From Lactobacillus sp. UCMA15818 (GTDB taxonomy: Bacteria; Bacillota; Bacilli; Lactobacillales; Lactobacillaceae), in contig NZ_VJYB01000001.1 in the NCBI RefSeq assembly GCF_030400225.1, positions 248,001 to 312,000 on the forward strand: 64,000 bases of DNA, read 5' to 3'. A program made the position numbers and the translations under genes. Below the pieces are notes generated by a model. The model ran no database searches, had not been told where the DNA came from, and saw only the letters and a program-made list of their open reading frames with translations. Shown piece after piece: positions 12,028-25,549 of this stretch. Numbering within the stretch: position 1 is the first letter of the stretch; each line of letters opens with the position of its first letter.

Positions 12028-13113
12028 TTAGTCTTCTTCAGTATTAGGCTTTGCATCATCTGCAACATCAGAAATTTTTGCAAATTCTGATTCAGATTTA
12101 ATATCAATTTTAAAACCTGTTAATTTAGCTGCTAAACGTGCATTCTGTCCCTTCTTACCAATTGCAAGCGACAACTGATTATCCGGAACAATCACGGTGC
12201 AAGCACGTTCATTCTCTGGGTTGAACTGAACATCAATAACTTCAGCTGGGTTGAGTGCATTACTGATAAATTCAGCTGAATTCTCACGCCATTCAACGAC
12301 ATCCATGTTCTCACCCTTAAGTTCATTAACAATTGTCTGAATTCTTTCACCGCGAGGTCCAACACAAGTTCCAACAGGATCAACACCTTCACTATGTGAG
12401 CGTACAGCAACTTTAGCACGATCACCAGCTTCACGAGCAATTGAAATAATCTCAACCGTTCCGTCAAAAATCTCAGGAATTTCTTGTTCAAACAACCGTT
12501 TCAATAAATCAGGATGTGAGCGGCTTACAAAAACCTGTGGCCCTTTTGACGTATTCTCGACTTTATAAATGTAAACTTTGATACGATCATGTGACTTATA
12601 CTCTTCACCAGGAATCTGATCTTGATGAGACAACACAGCCTCAACCTTACCAAGATTAACGTATACATAACGATGATCATGTCGTTCAACTTCACCTGTC
12701 ACGATTTCATTTTCATACTGAATATATTCATCGTAAACAATTCCGCGCTCTGCTTCACGTACGCGTTGCATAATAACCTGCTTGGCTGTTTGCGCAGCAA
12801 TCCTCCCGAAGTTCTTAGGTGTGACTTCAAACCTAATCGTGTCACCAATTTCATAAGCACGATTGATCTGAAATGCTTCTTCAAGACTAACTTCAAGACG
12901 TGAATCAAAAACTTCAGCAACAACTTCTTTGACTGCAAACACGTGAATATCTCCACGTGTTTTGTCGAATTCAACTTCAACATTTTGCGCTTGCCCATAG
13001 TTACGCTTGTAAGCAGACACAAGAGCTGCCTCGAGTGCTTCTAAGACAACATCTTTCTTAATTCCCTTCTCGACTTCCAATGCATCTAATGCATTTAGTA
13101 ATTCCTTACTCAT
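12028..13113 (-). CDS. nusA: Transcription termination/antitermination factor NusA
   Basis: RNA polymerase-associated factor controlling pausing and termination. The 361-residue protein has the N-terminal RNAP-binding domain (MSKELLNALDALEVEKGIKK), an S1 domain (about 135-200) and two KH domains with CVGPRGERIQTIVNELKGE and LSLAIGKKGQNARLAAKLTG. It ends shortly after KH2, as in Firmicutes, without the acidic repeats of E. coli. Operon partner of rimP, 22 bases upstream. Confidence 0.97.
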   Translation of the reverse strand: MSKELLNALDALEVEKGIKKDVVLEALEAALVSAYKRNYGQAQNVEVEFDKTRGDIHVFAVKEVVAEVFDSRLEVSLEEAFQINRAYEIGDTIRFEVTPKNFGRIAAQTAKQVIMQRVREAERGIVYDEYIQYENEIVTGEVERHDHRYVYVNLGKVEAVLSHQDQIPGEEYKSHDRIKVYIYKVENTSKGPQVFVSRSHPDLLKRLFEQEIPEIFDGTVEIISIAREAGDRAKVAVRSHSEGVDPVGTCVGPRGERIQTIVNELKGENMDVVEWRENSAEFISNALNPAEVIDVQFNPENERACTVIVPDNQLSLAIGKKGQNARLAAKLTGFKIDIKSESEFAKISDVADDAKPNTEED

Positions 13114-13135
13114 CTAAATTTTCTCCTTAACAAAT

Positions 13136-13609
13136 CTAAAATTTAATTGCTAATCTTGCTTTTGCAATCTTAGCCCGTGGTATTTCAATTTCTTTCCTGC
13201 GTGTTTTATCCATATACTCAAGCTTCAGAGAGCTCTTTGTCAGTTCAGTCATTGTCCCTTCAAAGACCTTTGAACCTGCAAGCTGCTGATAAAGTGACAC
13301 ATGAATATATTTGTTTAACGCGCGTTCATAATCATTCTCTTTTTTTAATGGTCTTTCCGCACCGGGTGAAGAAACTTCCAGATAATAAGCCTGTTCAATA
13401 GGATCTGGATCGCATTCATCCAACTTTTCACTTATCTTATCACTTATCATTGCACAATCTTCAATATTAATACCAGCTTCTTTATCAACGAAAACTCTCA
13501 AATACCAATTTTTTCCCTCTTTAACAAATTCAATATCCACCAATTCGAAATTACCAACTTCCAAAATTGGCGTAACCAGCTCAGTGACTGTTTCAACTAC
13601 AGTACTCAC
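13136..13609 (-). CDS. rimP: Ribosome maturation factor RimP
   Basis: Cytosolic factor for 30S maturation. The 157-residue protein has the N-terminal domain ([36 protein letters not shown]) and the C-terminal Sm-like domain, with the family motif [14 protein letters not shown] between them. First gene of rimP-nusA-ylxR-ylxQ-infB-rbfA. A strong AAGGAGG lies just upstream of the ATG. Confidence 0.95.
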   Translation of the reverse strand: MSTVVETVTELVTPILEVGNFELVDIEFVKEGKNWYLRVFVDKEAGINIEDCAMISDKISEKLDECDPDPIEQAYYLEVSSPGAERPLKKENDYERALNKYIHVSLYQQLAGSKVFEGTMTELTKSSLKLEYMDKTRRKEIEIPRAKIAKARLAIKF

Positions 13610-13661
13610 AAGTCAACCTCCTTTTTTTATTACTTCAAAGTAGAGTCTTAGTGGTTGCAAT

Positions 13662-13688
13662 AAAAAGAGCGAGCATCACTGCTCACTC
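13662..13688 (-). terminator. Terminator after polC
   Basis: Minus-strand hairpin GAGTGAGCA-loop-TGCTCGCTC followed by TTTTT, 70 bases past the polC stop. Confidence 0.85.
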
Positions 13689-13757
13689 CCAACGAGTTAC
13701 TTAATTACATTGCCATTATACCATGCACTACCTGTTTTGACAAATAAACACTGTGTA

Positions 13758-16700
13758 TCAAAATAATGATTCAAATAAACTCAATTGATTCTCATCTGGC
13801 AACTCATCAAGCACATGATTTTCTGTCATAAATTCAATCAACGTCTTCGAAACTTTACCTCGTTTTGCTAAATCCTCTTTTGAAAGAAATTCTTTTTCTT
13901 CGCGTGCCGCAACAATCTGTTTAGCTACATTTGTTCCTAAACCAGTCATTGCATTAAACGGTGCAATCAGTGTTTTACCGTCAATTAACCAATCAGAGAC
14001 GGCGGACTGGTGCAAATCAACCATCTTGAATTGGTAACCACGTTCAAGCATCTCATTAGCAACTTCCAACACTGTCAGCAGATTTTTCTCCTTGGTTGAA
14101 GCATCCATCCCCTTATCGTTTATTTCCTTCATAGCAGCTTTAACCGCCTCACTACCACGAGACATCGCAACAAGATCAAAATCATCCGCGCGAACACTGA
14201 AATAAGCAGAATAATAAACTAATGGGAAGTACACTTTAAAATAAGCAATTCGCAATGCCATCAAAACATATGCAGCGGCATGAGCCTTGGGGAACATGTA
14301 CTTTATCTTAAGACAAGCGTCAATATACCATTCAGGCACCTTAACTTCACGCATCTCAACTTGCCAATCGTCAGGAATTCCTTTTCCTTTACGCACACTC
14401 TCCATTATTTTGAATGCACGATCTGCTTCAACACCCATGTGAATCAGGTCCATCATAATATCATCACGACAACCAATAACTTCAGGCATCGTAACAGTTC
14501 CATTTTTTATCAATTCTTCTGCATTGCCAAGCCAGACATCCGTCCCATGCGAAAGCCCTGAAATCTTAAGTAACTCCGCAAAAGTTTTGGGCTTAGTTTC
14601 CTCAAGCATTCCTCTGACAAATCTTGTTCCAAACTCAGGAATTCCAAGCGTTCCTGTGTTAGACCCAATCTGTTCAGGAGTTACACCTAAAATGTCTGTT
14701 CCTGAAAAGAGCTTCATAACACCCGGATCATCAGTCGGTATCGATTGTGGATTAATTCCCGAAAGATCTTGCAGCATTCTGATCATTGTAGGATCATCAT
14801 GGCCCAGAATATCGAGTTTCAAAATATTATCATGAATTGAATGAAAATCAAAATGCGTTGTCTTCCAAGTTGCTGACAAATCATCAGCCGGATATTGAAT
14901 AGGTGTAAAATCATAAATATCCATATAATCAGGCACAACCAAAATGCCCGCAGGATGTTGTCCTGTTGTTCTTTTTACACCTGTCGCCCCTTTTGCTAAG
15001 CGATCCACTTCTGCTCCACGAAACGTCTGTTCAGTATCACGTTCATAAGCCTTAACATAACCATAAGCAGTCTTATCGGCAACTGTGCCAATCGTTCCTG
15101 CTCGAAAAACATTATTTTCACCAAACAACACTTTTGTATAGTTATGCGCAATTGGCTGGTAATCACCAGAGAAGTTCAAATCTATATCAGGTACTTTATT
15201 CCCATAGAACCCTAGGAAAGTTTCAAAAGGAATATCTTGTCCATCCTTAATCAATTTTGTACCGCATTTTGGACAATCCATATCAGGCAGGTCGAACCCA
15301 GAACCATACTCACCTTTTTCATAGAACTTGCTCCATCTGCACTCTGGACAGCGATAATGAGGCGGCAATGGATTAACCTCCGTTATTCCTGTCATTGTAG
15401 CCGCAAGACTAGAACCAACAGAACCACGCGAGCCCACCAAATATCCATCTTTATTAGATTTAAAAACAAGCTTTTGTGAAATCAAATAGATTACCGAAAA
15501 ACCATTTCCGATAATACTCTTGAGCTCCTTATTCAGCCGTTCTTGAACAACTGACGGAAGTTCATCACCATAAAGCTCATGTGCCTTATTCAACGCAAGA
15601 TTGCGAATTTCATCTTCAGCACCATCCATTTTAGGCGTATAAAGTTTGTCTTTAACAGGCGAGACTTCATCAACCATATCCACTATCCTTTGCGGATCAG
15701 TTACCACAACTTTTTGAACCTGTTCCTCACCCAGAAAGCTTAAGCCTTCAATCATTTCATCAGTTGTTCTAAAATGAGCATCCGGCAGCTCTTTCAAACG
15801 ATTAAGCGGATTGGCTCCTGCTTGCGAATGAATTAGAATCTTGCGGTAGATCGCATCTTCTTTATTCAAAAAATGAACATCACCAGTCGCAGCGACCGGT
15901 ATTTGAAGTTGTTCCCCTAAATCAACCATATTCTTGATGATTGTCTCAAGATTCTTATTATCTTTGATCATTTCTTGTTCAATTAATGGTGCATATAATG
16001 GCTTTGGTTGAATCTCCAAATAATCATAAAAACGTGCCTTTTTTTTAGCCTCATCGAAACCCTTTTGCATCATTGCTACAAAAACTTCGCCACTAGAACA
16101 AGCCGACCCCACTAAAAGCCCTTCACGGTATTTCACAAGTTCGGAACGTGGGATTCTTGGTACACGATAGTAATACTTGACCATCGATAATGATGCTAAT
16201 TTAAATAGGTTTTTTAATCCTTCTTGTGTTTGAGCAATAATTGTAGCGTGGAATGGGAAACCATGCTTATATGCATCAACCTCACCCGCATGTTTATTAA
16301 AATCATCTTGGAACTCAATCTTAAATTGCTCATTAGCTTCCTTGAGCATTGCAAAATAAATATAACCTGTCGCTTCAGCATCAAAGATTGCACGATGATG
16401 ATGTTCTAGATCAACATTAAGCAACTTAGCAAGCCGATTCAGTCGAAAACTCTTTAGTTCAGGATATAAAAGCCGTGCTAATGGTAAAGTATCAATCCAA
16501 GGATTCTTAATCTCTGGTAAGCCATGGCGCGCATAACCGATATTCATGAAATCAACATCAAAAGTCGCATTATGACCAACAATAATACTGTCACCGCAAA
16601 AAGTTTGAAATAATTCAAAGACTTCCTTTTCAGGCTTTGAATTTCTAACCATGTCATCTGTGATACCTGTTAGATTAATAGTTGTTTGTGATAGTGGATG

Positions 16701-18095
16701 TCCTGGATCAATAAACATATCAAAACTTTTTAAAACCGTTCCTTGCCGCATTCTGACGGCTGCAAGTTCAATTACCTTGTCGAATCGGGCAGATAAGCCT
16801 GTTGTCTCAGTATCAAAAATTACATAGGTAGCATCTTTGAGATCCGTGTGTACTTCATTGTAAGCAATTGGAATACCATCATCTACAACATTAGCTTCAA
16901 CGCCATAAAGAACCTTAACCCCATTTTTCTTTCCAGCAGCATAGGCTTCAGGAAAAGCTTGCAGTGTACTGTGATCTGTCACTGCAATTGCTTTTTGTCC
17001 CCATTTTGCCGCCTGTTTAATATAATCTGTGATGTTATTAGTAGCATCCAACATACTCATATTTGTATGAACATGCAGCTCTGAACGTTTCTGTCCTTCT
17101 GGCGCCGTATCCTTACGGGCCTCGTGAGAAATCTGATTAATGTCGAATGCGTTAATTGCGAGATCTCGCATAAAATTGTCTTCTTGAACACTTCCACGGA
17201 TTCTTACCCACTGACCTTCAGCAATTGCATCAAAACATGCTTCATCCTCATCGTTTCGCGAGAATTTTTTTACAATGATCGAAGAACTATAATCCGTTAC
17301 CTTCAAAATTAGTAGTTTCCGCGAGGACCTCAATGTTCGCACCTCTTTATCAAAGATATACCCTTGAATAATAACAGAGCGTTCTTCTTCGGTAATACTA
17401 ACCATCTGAGTAATTTCATTTTTATCATCAATTTTTTTGCCCATCACGACTAGACCTTCGATTTTTGGAAGGGACTTTTCTTGTTTTTGCTGATTTTGCT
17501 GCTGAATTGCCTGAAGTGCTTTTTGTGCTAATTGTTCATCATCTTTTGCCTTTTGTGCCTTGAATTCAGCAATTTTTTTCTGTGATTTTGACTCATCAAT
17601 CATTGTATGGATAGCAAATTTTGGGAAACCCATTTGCCGATAGGTATCTTCGATTGGGCCAAGTGCCTGATTCACAAGAAACTTCTTTAGGATTTCGTTG
17701 TCTGCTTCAAGTATTACTCTCTGATCGTCCAAATAAGGCACTTTACCAAAAGTCAGTTCTTGAACAAACGGAGAAGTAACACCACAGTGCTTAAGTACCC
17801 AGTTCCAATATTCACCAAGATTTCGTTTATTCATTTGCGGCTTTTCTATGTTGAAGAAAATCCTAACATGCGCAATATTTCTAAAGCTTTCTTCCAAACT
17901 CTGTGAAAATTCTTCAAATAGCGAGAATGGCCAAATATCGTCTGTCTTAAATGTAAAATCCCATCTTTGTGAAATATGATGTAATTCCACATCTTCAATT
18001 TGAGTGCTGTCAAAAATTATTTTTTCTTCATCTTTTATATTCCAATTCAATTGCAAAAGTAATTTCTGAAATAGTGTTTTCTTATCAATTCCCAA
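13758..18095 (-). CDS. polC: DNA polymerase III alpha subunit, PolC type
   Basis: Main replicative polymerase of low-GC Gram-positives, with built-in 3'-5' proofreading. The 1,445-residue protein is full length: N-terminal OB region, PHP domain ([16 protein letters not shown]), exonuclease inserted in PHP ([17 protein letters not shown] with the DTET motif), the zinc motif CPEC...CPKC around residues 910-950, and the polymerase core. The core contains [12 protein letters not shown], an active-site Asp pattern. The ATG at 18095 follows a GGAAG site. Monocistronic between two hairpins. Confidence 0.98.
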   Translation of the reverse strand: MGIDKKTLFQKLLLQLNWNIKDEEKIIFDSTQIEDVELHHISQRWDFTFKTDDIWPFSLFEEFSQSLEESFRNIAHVRIFFNIEKPQMNKRNLGEYWNWVLKHCGVTSPFVQELTFGKVPYLDDQRVILEADNEILKKFLVNQALGPIEDTYRQMGFPKFAIHTMIDESKSQKKIAEFKAQKAKDDEQLAQKALQAIQQQNQQKQEKSLPKIEGLVVMGKKIDDKNEITQMVSITEEERSVIIQGYIFDKEVRTLRSSRKLLILKVTDYSSSIIVKKFSRNDEDEACFDAIAEGQWVRIRGSVQEDNFMRDLAINAFDINQISHEARKDTAPEGQKRSELHVHTNMSMLDATNNITDYIKQAAKWGQKAIAVTDHSTLQAFPEAYAAGKKNGVKVLYGVEANVVDDGIPIAYNEVHTDLKDATYVIFDTETTGLSARFDKVIELAAVRMRQGTVLKSFDMFIDPGHPLSQTTINLTGITDDMVRNSKPEKEVFELFQTFCGDSIIVGHNATFDVDFMNIGYARHGLPEIKNPWIDTLPLARLLYPELKSFRLNRLAKLLNVDLEHHHRAIFDAEATGYIYFAMLKEANEQFKIEFQDDFNKHAGEVDAYKHGFPFHATIIAQTQEGLKNLFKLASLSMVKYYYRVPRIPRSELVKYREGLLVGSACSSGEVFVAMMQKGFDEAKKKARFYDYLEIQPKPLYAPLIEQEMIKDNKNLETIIKNMVDLGEQLQIPVAATGDVHFLNKEDAIYRKILIHSQAGANPLNRLKELPDAHFRTTDEMIEGLSFLGEEQVQKVVVTDPQRIVDMVDEVSPVKDKLYTPKMDGAEDEIRNLALNKAHELYGDELPSVVQERLNKELKSIIGNGFSVIYLISQKLVFKSNKDGYLVGSRGSVGSSLAATMTGITEVNPLPPHYRCPECRWSKFYEKGEYGSGFDLPDMDCPKCGTKLIKDGQDIPFETFLGFYGNKVPDIDLNFSGDYQPIAHNYTKVLFGENNVFRAGTIGTVADKTAYGYVKAYERDTEQTFRGAEVDRLAKGATGVKRTTGQHPAGILVVPDYMDIYDFTPIQYPADDLSATWKTTHFDFHSIHDNILKLDILGHDDPTMIRMLQDLSGINPQSIPTDDPGVMKLFSGTDILGVTPEQIGSNTGTLGIPEFGTRFVRGMLEETKPKTFAELLKISGLSHGTDVWLGNAEELIKNGTVTMPEVIGCRDDIMMDLIHMGVEADRAFKIMESVRKGKGIPDDWQVEMREVKVPEWYIDACLKIKYMFPKAHAAAYVLMALRIAYFKVYFPLVYYSAYFSVRADDFDLVAMSRGSEAVKAAMKEINDKGMDASTKEKNLLTVLEVANEMLERGYQFKMVDLHQSAVSDWLIDGKTLIAPFNAMTGLGTNVAKQIVAAREEKEFLSKEDLAKRGKVSKTLIEFMTENHVLDELPDENQLSLFESLF

Positions 18096-18208
18096 ACTGA
18101 ACTTCCTTTCTTTTCACAATTATTCAAAGTAACTATAATACTTAAATTCTATCACTAAAAATTACTCTCTGTAAGAATTTCTAGTACTAATCAATGAAAT
18201 TATAAAAT

Positions 18209-18252
18209 ATAAAAGACGAAAGCGATAAAAAGCAATCACCTTCATCTTTTAT
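18209..18252 (-). terminator. Probable terminator after proS
   Basis: Imperfect hairpin with arms AAAAGACGAAAG and CCTTCATCTTTT in the gap between proS and polC; there is only a short U-run, so it is a weak call. Confidence 0.45.
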
Positions 18253-18279
18253 TGAAACAAATCAAAACCAATTCATATT

Positions 18280-20031
<1,752 letters not shown>

Positions 20032-20051
20032 TTAAGACTGCTAGTAAATTC

Positions 20052-21335
20052 TTAATTAAAGAAATAACGATGAATATCATTCCATGTTACGAGTACCATT
20101 AAGAGCATTAAAAAGCCAAACCCAATTAAGGTAATCATCCCTTCTTTTTCAGGTGACAATGGTTTTCTTCTGATTCCCTCTATGATATTCAAAACTATCT
20201 TTCCGCCATCCAATGCTGGAATGGGAAAAAGATTTACAATTCCAAGATTAATTGAGAGAAATGCCAATAGGCTAATTACACTTGTCAATCCATATTGTGC
20301 AGCTTCTGAAGTATAAGAATAAATTGCAACCGGTCCACCAAGGTCATTCAAACTGAATCCATGTGTGAAAATTCCTCCAATAGCTGCGAGCAACGCTACC
20401 ATTGTAGCCCAGGTTTTTGTAAAACCATAGGCCGCAATTGCCATAAATGAAGAATCAGTATGTGTCTTAGCGGTAATACCAATCAGTCCTATTTTTTTAC
20501 CATTTTGATTCTGAACTCTAGGAGTCAATCCAACCGTTTTTTTCTGATTATCACGGCTATAAGTCACTTTAATTTTTTTACCAGGAGCAGCATTTACATA
20601 TGATGAGAGCTTCTGCCAACTAGCAGTTTTATGCCCATTAACAGCGACAATTTCATCGCCAACTTTCAAGCCTGCTTTTTTCGCCACAGAACTTGTAGCA
20701 AAACCACCAATCTTTGTAGAATTTTCAGAAGTTACTACACCACCTTGAATAACTGCAACCAAAGTAAACGCAACGATTGTCAATATAAAATTATTGAGCG
20801 GACCCGCAAAATTTGTTAATATTCTCTGCCAAAGTTTTGCGGATTGAAACTGAACATCAATTGGAGCAATCCTAACTTCTGTCCCATCTTCTTCAATAAT
20901 TGATGCATCATGTAGAACTGGAAAGCGCCGATATTTATCTTCTTCACCATTTTCATAGCCTTCAATCCAAAGATCTTTTTCAAGATCCCATTTGACAACT
21001 TCAACTGGTATTCCGGAAATCAAAGTCTTCTTCTTACTTGCATTAATTGTTTCGACCACATCATCTTGGTTCAAAAGCAAACTAACTGTGGTACCTGGCT
21101 TCAATGAATCATCATCGTCTTCAAGACCTGCCATCCTTACATATCCACCTAAAGGAAGTATCCGAACTGTATAAGTCGTACCGTTTTTTTGGTGCGCAAA
21201 AATTTTGGGACCCATGCCAATTGAAAATTCGCGCACTAAAATCCCAGCACGTTTTGCAAAATAGAAATGTCCAAATTCATGAACAACTACCAGAACCCCA
21301 AAAACAATAATAAATGTCACAATTGTAATTAGCAT
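20052..21335 (-). CDS. rseP: Site-2 intramembrane metalloprotease RseP/RasP
   Basis: Membrane zinc protease for regulated intramembrane proteolysis of anti-sigma factors and signal-peptide remnants. The 427-residue protein has the catalytic HEFGH motif in TM1 (VVVHEFGHFYFAKRAG), a central PDZ domain (KKAGLKVGDEIVAVNGHKT), and the second metal motif NLFPIPALDGGK. Several transmembrane segments are evident. Located between cdsA and proS, as in other Firmicutes. Confidence 0.96.
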   Translation of the reverse strand: MLITIVTFIIVFGVLVVVHEFGHFYFAKRAGILVREFSIGMGPKIFAHQKNGTTYTVRILPLGGYVRMAGLEDDDDSLKPGTTVSLLLNQDDVVETINASKKKTLISGIPVEVVKWDLEKDLWIEGYENGEEDKYRRFPVLHDASIIEEDGTEVRIAPIDVQFQSAKLWQRILTNFAGPLNNFILTIVAFTLVAVIQGGVVTSENSTKIGGFATSSVAKKAGLKVGDEIVAVNGHKTASWQKLSSYVNAAPGKKIKVTYSRDNQKKTVGLTPRVQNQNGKKIGLIGITAKTHTDSSFMAIAAYGFTKTWATMVALLAAIGGIFTHGFSLNDLGGPVAIYSYTSEAAQYGLTSVISLLAFLSINLGIVNLFPIPALDGGKIVLNIIEGIRRKPLSPEKEGMITLIGFGFLMLLMVLVTWNDIHRYFFN

Positions 21336-21363
21336 GTTAGCTTCCTTTCAAAATAGAATGTTT

Positions 21364-22149
21364 TTAAATTAACCCTATAAAGTGTGCAACTGGCAAGACA
21401 AACAATAATGAATCAAAGCGATCTAAAATTCCCCCATGCCCTGGTAAAATTCTTCCCGAATCCTTTACCCCATAGAAACGTTTTAGTGCTGATTCAACTA
21501 AGTCCCCCATTTGTCCAACAATCGATAAAATCAGTGTTATCAATAATACTGATACGAGACCGAAATTTTGCGGATAAATTAGTGTGAATCCACCCGCAAT
21601 TACTATTGCAATAATTACGCCACCAATTGATCCTTCCCAAGTCTTGTTGGGACTAATGTGTGGTGCAAGCTTATTTTTACCTAATTTGCGACCAACCAAA
21701 TATGCTCCGCTATCAGTAGACCAAACGATCAACAGCAGATAAAAGACAGTTGAAATACCAACATTCCTTGCCTGCATTAAATAATGAAATCCTACAGATG
21801 AGTAAATCGTTCCCAAAATTAGCATTCCTGCATCATCAAAAGAAAAACGATTCTTTGTGATTACAGTGTACATTAATAAAATCAACACAAAGAAATAAAA
21901 AATAGTGAATCTTGTCGTATCACTAGGCAAAAAATTCAACCAACTTTGTGGAATAAGTACTGCTAAAGCGGCTAACATTGAAATAACAGCTTCAGGAGAT
22001 ACCAATAATTTCTTGCGCATTATCAAAATCTCAGATAATGCAACTAGGCCCAGTAAGATAGCTAATATATCAAATAATACCCCGCCTAACCATACTAGCG
22101 GAACAAAAATGATTAGAGCAACTACTGCCGTAATTACACGTTGTTTCAT
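21364..22149 (-). CDS. cdsA: Phosphatidate cytidylyltransferase
   Basis: Makes CDP-diacylglycerol from phosphatidic acid and CTP for phospholipid synthesis. The 261-residue, multi-TM protein carries the C-terminal CDS signature (SPNKTWEGSIGG, then GDLVESALKRFYGVKDSG and LPGHGGILDRFDSL). Six bases downstream of uppS, so translationally close. Confidence 0.96.
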   Translation of the reverse strand: MKQRVITAVVALIIFVPLVWLGGVLFDILAILLGLVALSEILIMRKKLLVSPEAVISMLAALAVLIPQSWLNFLPSDTTRFTIFYFFVLILLMYTVITKNRFSFDDAGMLILGTIYSSVGFHYLMQARNVGISTVFYLLLIVWSTDSGAYLVGRKLGKNKLAPHISPNKTWEGSIGGVIIAIVIAGGFTLIYPQNFGLVSVLLITLILSIVGQMGDLVESALKRFYGVKDSGRILPGHGGILDRFDSLLFVLPVAHFIGLI

Positions 22150-22155
22150 GATGGA

Positions 22156-22932
22156 TTACCCTTTCTTTAGACCGCCAAAACGGCGATCACGTTTCTGATA
22201 TTCTATAATATTTTCACACAAATCTTCAGGTGTATAATCAGGCCACAAAACATCACTGAAAATAAACTCACTATATGCAAGTTGCCAAAGTAAAAAATTG
22301 GAAATTCTCTGCTCCCCACTTGTACGAATCAATAAATCAGGATTTGCCAATTTTGCCAATTTTCTCGTCATTAATGCATCTGAAATCATGTCTTCATTAA
22401 TCGAATCAGCCACTAATTCTTTTTTCTCAACCTTCACTGCCAGATTTTTTACAGCAGCCACTATCTCATCTCGTCCACCATAGTTAATAGCAAAATTCAA
22501 AATCATTCCTGTACAATGACTCGTTTGTGCAATTGCACGCTTAACGGCGGCTAACGTTTCAGGTGGGAGTTCACCTAACTCGCCCATTGCATTAACTTGA
22601 ATATTATTTTCAATTAATTCGGGAACAAAGGTATCAAAAAAAGTAATTGGTAGACTCATTAAAAATTCAACTTCTTTTTTGGGACGTTTCCAATTTTCTG
22701 TCGAAAAAGTATATAATGTTAAAACCTTGACACCAAAGTTACTTGCAGCTTTAGTAATCTCTTTAACGGTTGTTAGCGCAGTCTTGTGTCCTGCAATTCT
22801 TGGCAAATGCCTCTTCTTGGCCCAACGTCCATTGCCATCCATAATAATAGCAATGTGTTGCGGAATACGCTCTTCATCCATTTCCTGAAGTGTTTTCCCC
22901 AAATCATTATTTTTAATAAATTTTGAGAACAA
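22156..22932 (-). CDS. uppS: Undecaprenyl diphosphate synthase
   Basis: Makes the C55 carrier lipid for cell-wall building. The 258-residue protein has the cis-prenyltransferase motifs [16 protein letters not shown], SxEN-type STENWKRP and [19 protein letters not shown]. The start is assigned to TTG at 22932 because GGAGG lies 7 bases upstream; the ATG further upstream overlaps that ribosome site and the ATG of MDEERIP has no site. First gene of the uppS-cdsA-rseP-proS operon. Confidence 0.95.
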   Translation of the reverse strand: MFSKFIKNNDLGKTLQEMDEERIPQHIAIIMDGNGRWAKKRHLPRIAGHKTALTTVKEITKAASNFGVKVLTLYTFSTENWKRPKKEVEFLMSLPITFFDTFVPELIENNIQVNAMGELGELPPETLAAVKRAIAQTSHCTGMILNFAINYGGRDEIVAAVKNLAVKVEKKELVADSINEDMISDALMTRKLAKLANPDLLIRTSGEQRISNFLLWQLAYSEFIFSDVLWPDYTPEDLCENIIEYQKRDRRFGGLKKG

Positions 22933-22968
22933 GAGTTCACCTCCACTAAAGTTCAAAACTTATTTTAA

Positions 22969-23066
22969 CAAAAAAGTAACAACGGAGCAAAAAGCATCGC
23001 CTCTTAGGAAACTGATTAATGAAAATTAAATATCAATCATCAATTTCCAGCATGCCACTCCGTTGT
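22969..23066 (-). terminator. Long hairpin between frr and uppS
   Basis: Outer arms ACAACGGAG and CTCCGTTGT enclose a second arm pair of GGAAATTGAT / ATCAGTTTCC type, and a T-rich run follows on the minus strand. It is about 90 bases long, much larger than a simple terminator. Confidence 0.65.
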
Positions 23067-23090
23067 ACTCTGTGACTAACTATGCTGTCG

Positions 23091-23654
23091 TTAAACATCA
23101 AGAATTTCTTTTTCTTTTTCAGCCTGAATACCATCAACGCTCTTTACTGAAGAGTCTGTAAGCTTTTGTGCCTGCTCTTCTAGATTATGTAAATCATCTT
23201 CAGTCAAATCGCCATTTTTTTGTGCTTTTTTAAGATCATCGATTGCGTCACGACGAACATTACGAACTGCTATTTTTGCTTTTTCGGCCTCAGCTTTGAC
23301 TTCTTTCGCGATTTCTTTGCGACGCTCTTCAGTCAACTGTGGAATCACCAAACGAATAGCTGAACCATCATTTGCTGGTGAGATTCCTAAATCTGATGCC
23401 AAAATAGCATGTTCGATATCCTTGAGTGATGACTTATCATAAGGAGTTACCATTAAGACGCGTGCCTCTGGAATAGAAATCTGAGCTATTTGATTCAATG
23501 GTGTTGGTGCACCATAATATACCACCGTAATTCTGTTCAAAAGGCTAGCGTTTGCGCGGCCCGCACGGATGTTTCCAAGTTCACGCTGTAATGCTTCTTG
23601 AGCTTTTGTCATTTTTTCTTGTGCATTTTTTAAGATCGGATCATTTATTTTCAT
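23091..23654 (-). CDS. frr: Ribosome recycling factor
   Basis: Splits post-termination ribosomes with EF-G. The 187-residue protein has the RRF signature ([23 protein letters not shown], then [16 protein letters not shown] and [14 protein letters not shown]). Only three bases separate it from pyrH, so the two are co-transcribed; a long hairpin follows. Confidence 0.97.
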   Translation of the reverse strand: MKINDPILKNAQEKMTKAQEALQRELGNIRAGRANASLLNRITVVYYGAPTPLNQIAQISIPEARVLMVTPYDKSSLKDIEHAILASDLGISPANDGSAIRLVIPQLTEERRKEIAKEVKAEAEKAKIAVRNVRRDAIDDLKKAQKNGDLTEDDLHNLEEQAQKLTDSSVKSVDGIQAEKEKEILDV

Positions 23655-23657
23655 CGT

Positions 23658-24380
23658 CTATTTTCCTTTCACTGTTGTCCCAATTGATTCACCCTTTACA
23701 ACTCTTTGAATATTACCACGTTCATTCATATTGAATACTACTAGTGGAATATCGTTGTCCATAGATAGTGATGAAGCGGTTGTATCCATGACTTGTAGCC
23801 CCTTATTAATGATATCAAGATGTGTAACCTCTGAAAACTTGACAGCTGACTGATCCTTTAATGGATCTGCCGAATAAATGCCATCTACTCCGTTTTTTGC
23901 CATCAAAATAACATCTGCATTAATTTCTGAAGCACGTAAAGCAGCCGTCGTATCTGTTGAAAAATATGGTGAACCCGTTCCTGCAGCAAATATAACTATC
24001 CTGTCTTTCTCAAGATGGCGAATTGCTTTACGTCGAATATAAGGCTCTGCAATCTGACGCATCTCAATTGAGGTCTGAACACGAGTGGGAACATCCAATG
24101 ATTCCAAGTTATCTTGAAGTGCAAGAGCATTCATTACAGTACCTAACATACCAATGTAATCTGCCTGTGATCTCTCCATGCCCATCTGAGCCCCAGCTTC
24201 CCCACGCCACATATTGCCACCACCAACCACGATAGCAATTTGAACACCCAAAGCATAAACTTCTTTGATTTCTTCAGCAACTTTCCGGATTTCTAAAGGA
24301 TTAATCCCAATTTTTTGATCACCTGCAAGAGCTTCCCCACTCAACTTTAATATCACGCGCTTATACTTTACATCTGTCAT
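23658..24380 (-). CDS. pyrH: Uridylate kinase
   Basis: Phosphorylates UMP to UDP; allosterically controlled by GTP/UTP. The 240-residue amino-acid-kinase-fold protein has [19 protein letters not shown] and [20 protein letters not shown], all diagnostic. First gene of the pyrH-frr unit with its own promoter upstream. Confidence 0.97.
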   Translation of the reverse strand: MTDVKYKRVILKLSGEALAGDQKIGINPLEIRKVAEEIKEVYALGVQIAIVVGGGNMWRGEAGAQMGMERSQADYIGMLGTVMNALALQDNLESLDVPTRVQTSIEMRQIAEPYIRRKAIRHLEKDRIVIFAAGTGSPYFSTDTTAALRASEINADVILMAKNGVDGIYSADPLKDQSAVKFSEVTHLDIINKGLQVMDTTASSLSMDNDIPLVVFNMNERGNIQRVVKGESIGTTVKGK

Positions 24381-24441
24381 GATGATCCTCCTATAGTTAT
24401 CATTTGTGTGTCATACCTTGAGTATATTCATGCTTCATTCT

Positions 24442-24471
24442 ATCATACTTAGACAAACTTGAATATCTCAA
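24442..24471 (-). promoter_or_regulatory. Candidate promoter of pyrH-frr
   Basis: Minus-strand TTGAGA (24466-24471), 18-base spacer, TATGAT (24442-24447), about 60 bases upstream of the pyrH start. Confidence 0.55.
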
Positions 24472-24496
24472 AAAAAGAGTTTACTGCATATAAATA

Positions 24497-24527
24497 GGGG
24501 TATCAAAACTAATTAGTTTCAATCCCC
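24497..24527 (-). terminator. Hairpin after tsf
   Basis: Arms GGGG and CCCC enclose the palindrome AAACTAATTAGTTT. There is no clear U-run immediately after it, so it may be a terminator or an mRNA 3' stabiliser for tsf. Confidence 0.5.
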
Positions 24528-24577
24528 CACTTGACAACAGGCATAGAAAACTAAATAACATGTTGTCCGATATAATA

Positions 24578-25456
24578 TTAGTCTTTAACCTGATTCATAA
24601 CTTCTTCTATAAAATTATCTTCTTTTTTCTCAATACCTTCACCAACTTCGTAACGAGTGAATGAAATGACCTTACCACCCTTTGAAGCAATATACTTGGC
24701 AACCGTTTGGTCTGGGTCTTTGACAAATTCTTGGTCCGTTAAACTAATTTCTGCTAAGAATTTATTCAAGCGTCCTTCGACCATTTTCTCAACAATTTTC
24801 TCAGGCTTGCCCTCATTCAAAGCTTCTTGTGTAAGAACTTCCTTTTCATGTGCAAGTTCTTCAGCAGGTACTTCATTACGGTCAACATATTTAGGATTAA
24901 TTGCTGCAACATGCATCGCAATATCTTTAGCAGTTGCTTCGTCAGCACCTTCAACAAGCACAAGTGAAGCAATCTTACCACCCATATGGAGATATGAACC
25001 AAAATTTTGTGTTTCTGTTTTCTCAACTAATTTAAAACGACGTAGTGTAATTTTTTCGCCAATAACTTGAGTTGCTTCAATGATTTCATCGTTAATTGTA
25101 CCTTTATCCGTAGAAATTTTAAGCGCCTCTGCGATATTTGCTGGTTTTGCTTCAGCAATTTTGATAGCAACAGCCTTTACTAGTTCTTTAAACTGTGCAT
25201 TTTGTGCGACAAAGTCAGTCTCAGCATTAACTTCGACAACAGCTGCAACGTTATCGAAAACTTCAACATCAGCTAGACCTTCAGCTGCAACACGATCACT
25301 TTTCTTAGCCGCCTTTGCAATTCCTTTTTCACGCAGGAAATCAACAGCTTTTTGCATATCACCATCGACAGCAACTAAAGCTTTTTTAGCCTCCATCATA
25401 CCTACGCCTGTTTTATCACGCAATTCTTTAACTTGAGAAGCAGAAATTTTTGCCAT
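24578..25456 (-). CDS. tsf: Elongation factor Ts
   Basis: Guanine nucleotide exchange factor for EF-Tu. The 292-residue protein has the UBA-like N-terminus ([20 protein letters not shown]), the TDFVAQN motif and a core domain of normal size. Downstream of rpsB with an intergenic hairpin at 25485-25541 that probably tunes the ratio of the two products. Confidence 0.97.
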   Translation of the reverse strand: MAKISASQVKELRDKTGVGMMEAKKALVAVDGDMQKAVDFLREKGIAKAAKKSDRVAAEGLADVEVFDNVAAVVEVNAETDFVAQNAQFKELVKAVAIKIAEAKPANIAEALKISTDKGTINDEIIEATQVIGEKITLRRFKLVEKTETQNFGSYLHMGGKIASLVLVEGADEATAKDIAMHVAAINPKYVDRNEVPAEELAHEKEVLTQEALNEGKPEKIVEKMVEGRLNKFLAEISLTDQEFVKDPDQTVAKYIASKGGKVISFTRYEVGEGIEKKEDNFIEEVMNQVKD

Positions 25457-25484
25457 TACTATGGCCTCCTTATTTCTAAATTAT

Positions 25485-25541
25485 AAAAAGGCTGTCCCTA
25501 ACTTTAAGGCCATTAATGTGCCCAATGTTGGAAACAGCCTA
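25485..25541 (-). terminator. Attenuating hairpin between rpsB and tsf
   Basis: Minus-strand arms AGGCTGT...CC and GG.ACAGCCT followed by TTTT, in the 93-base gap. Since tsf has no separate promoter that I can see, partial termination is likely. Confidence 0.65.
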
Positions 25542-25549
25542 AGATTTAA

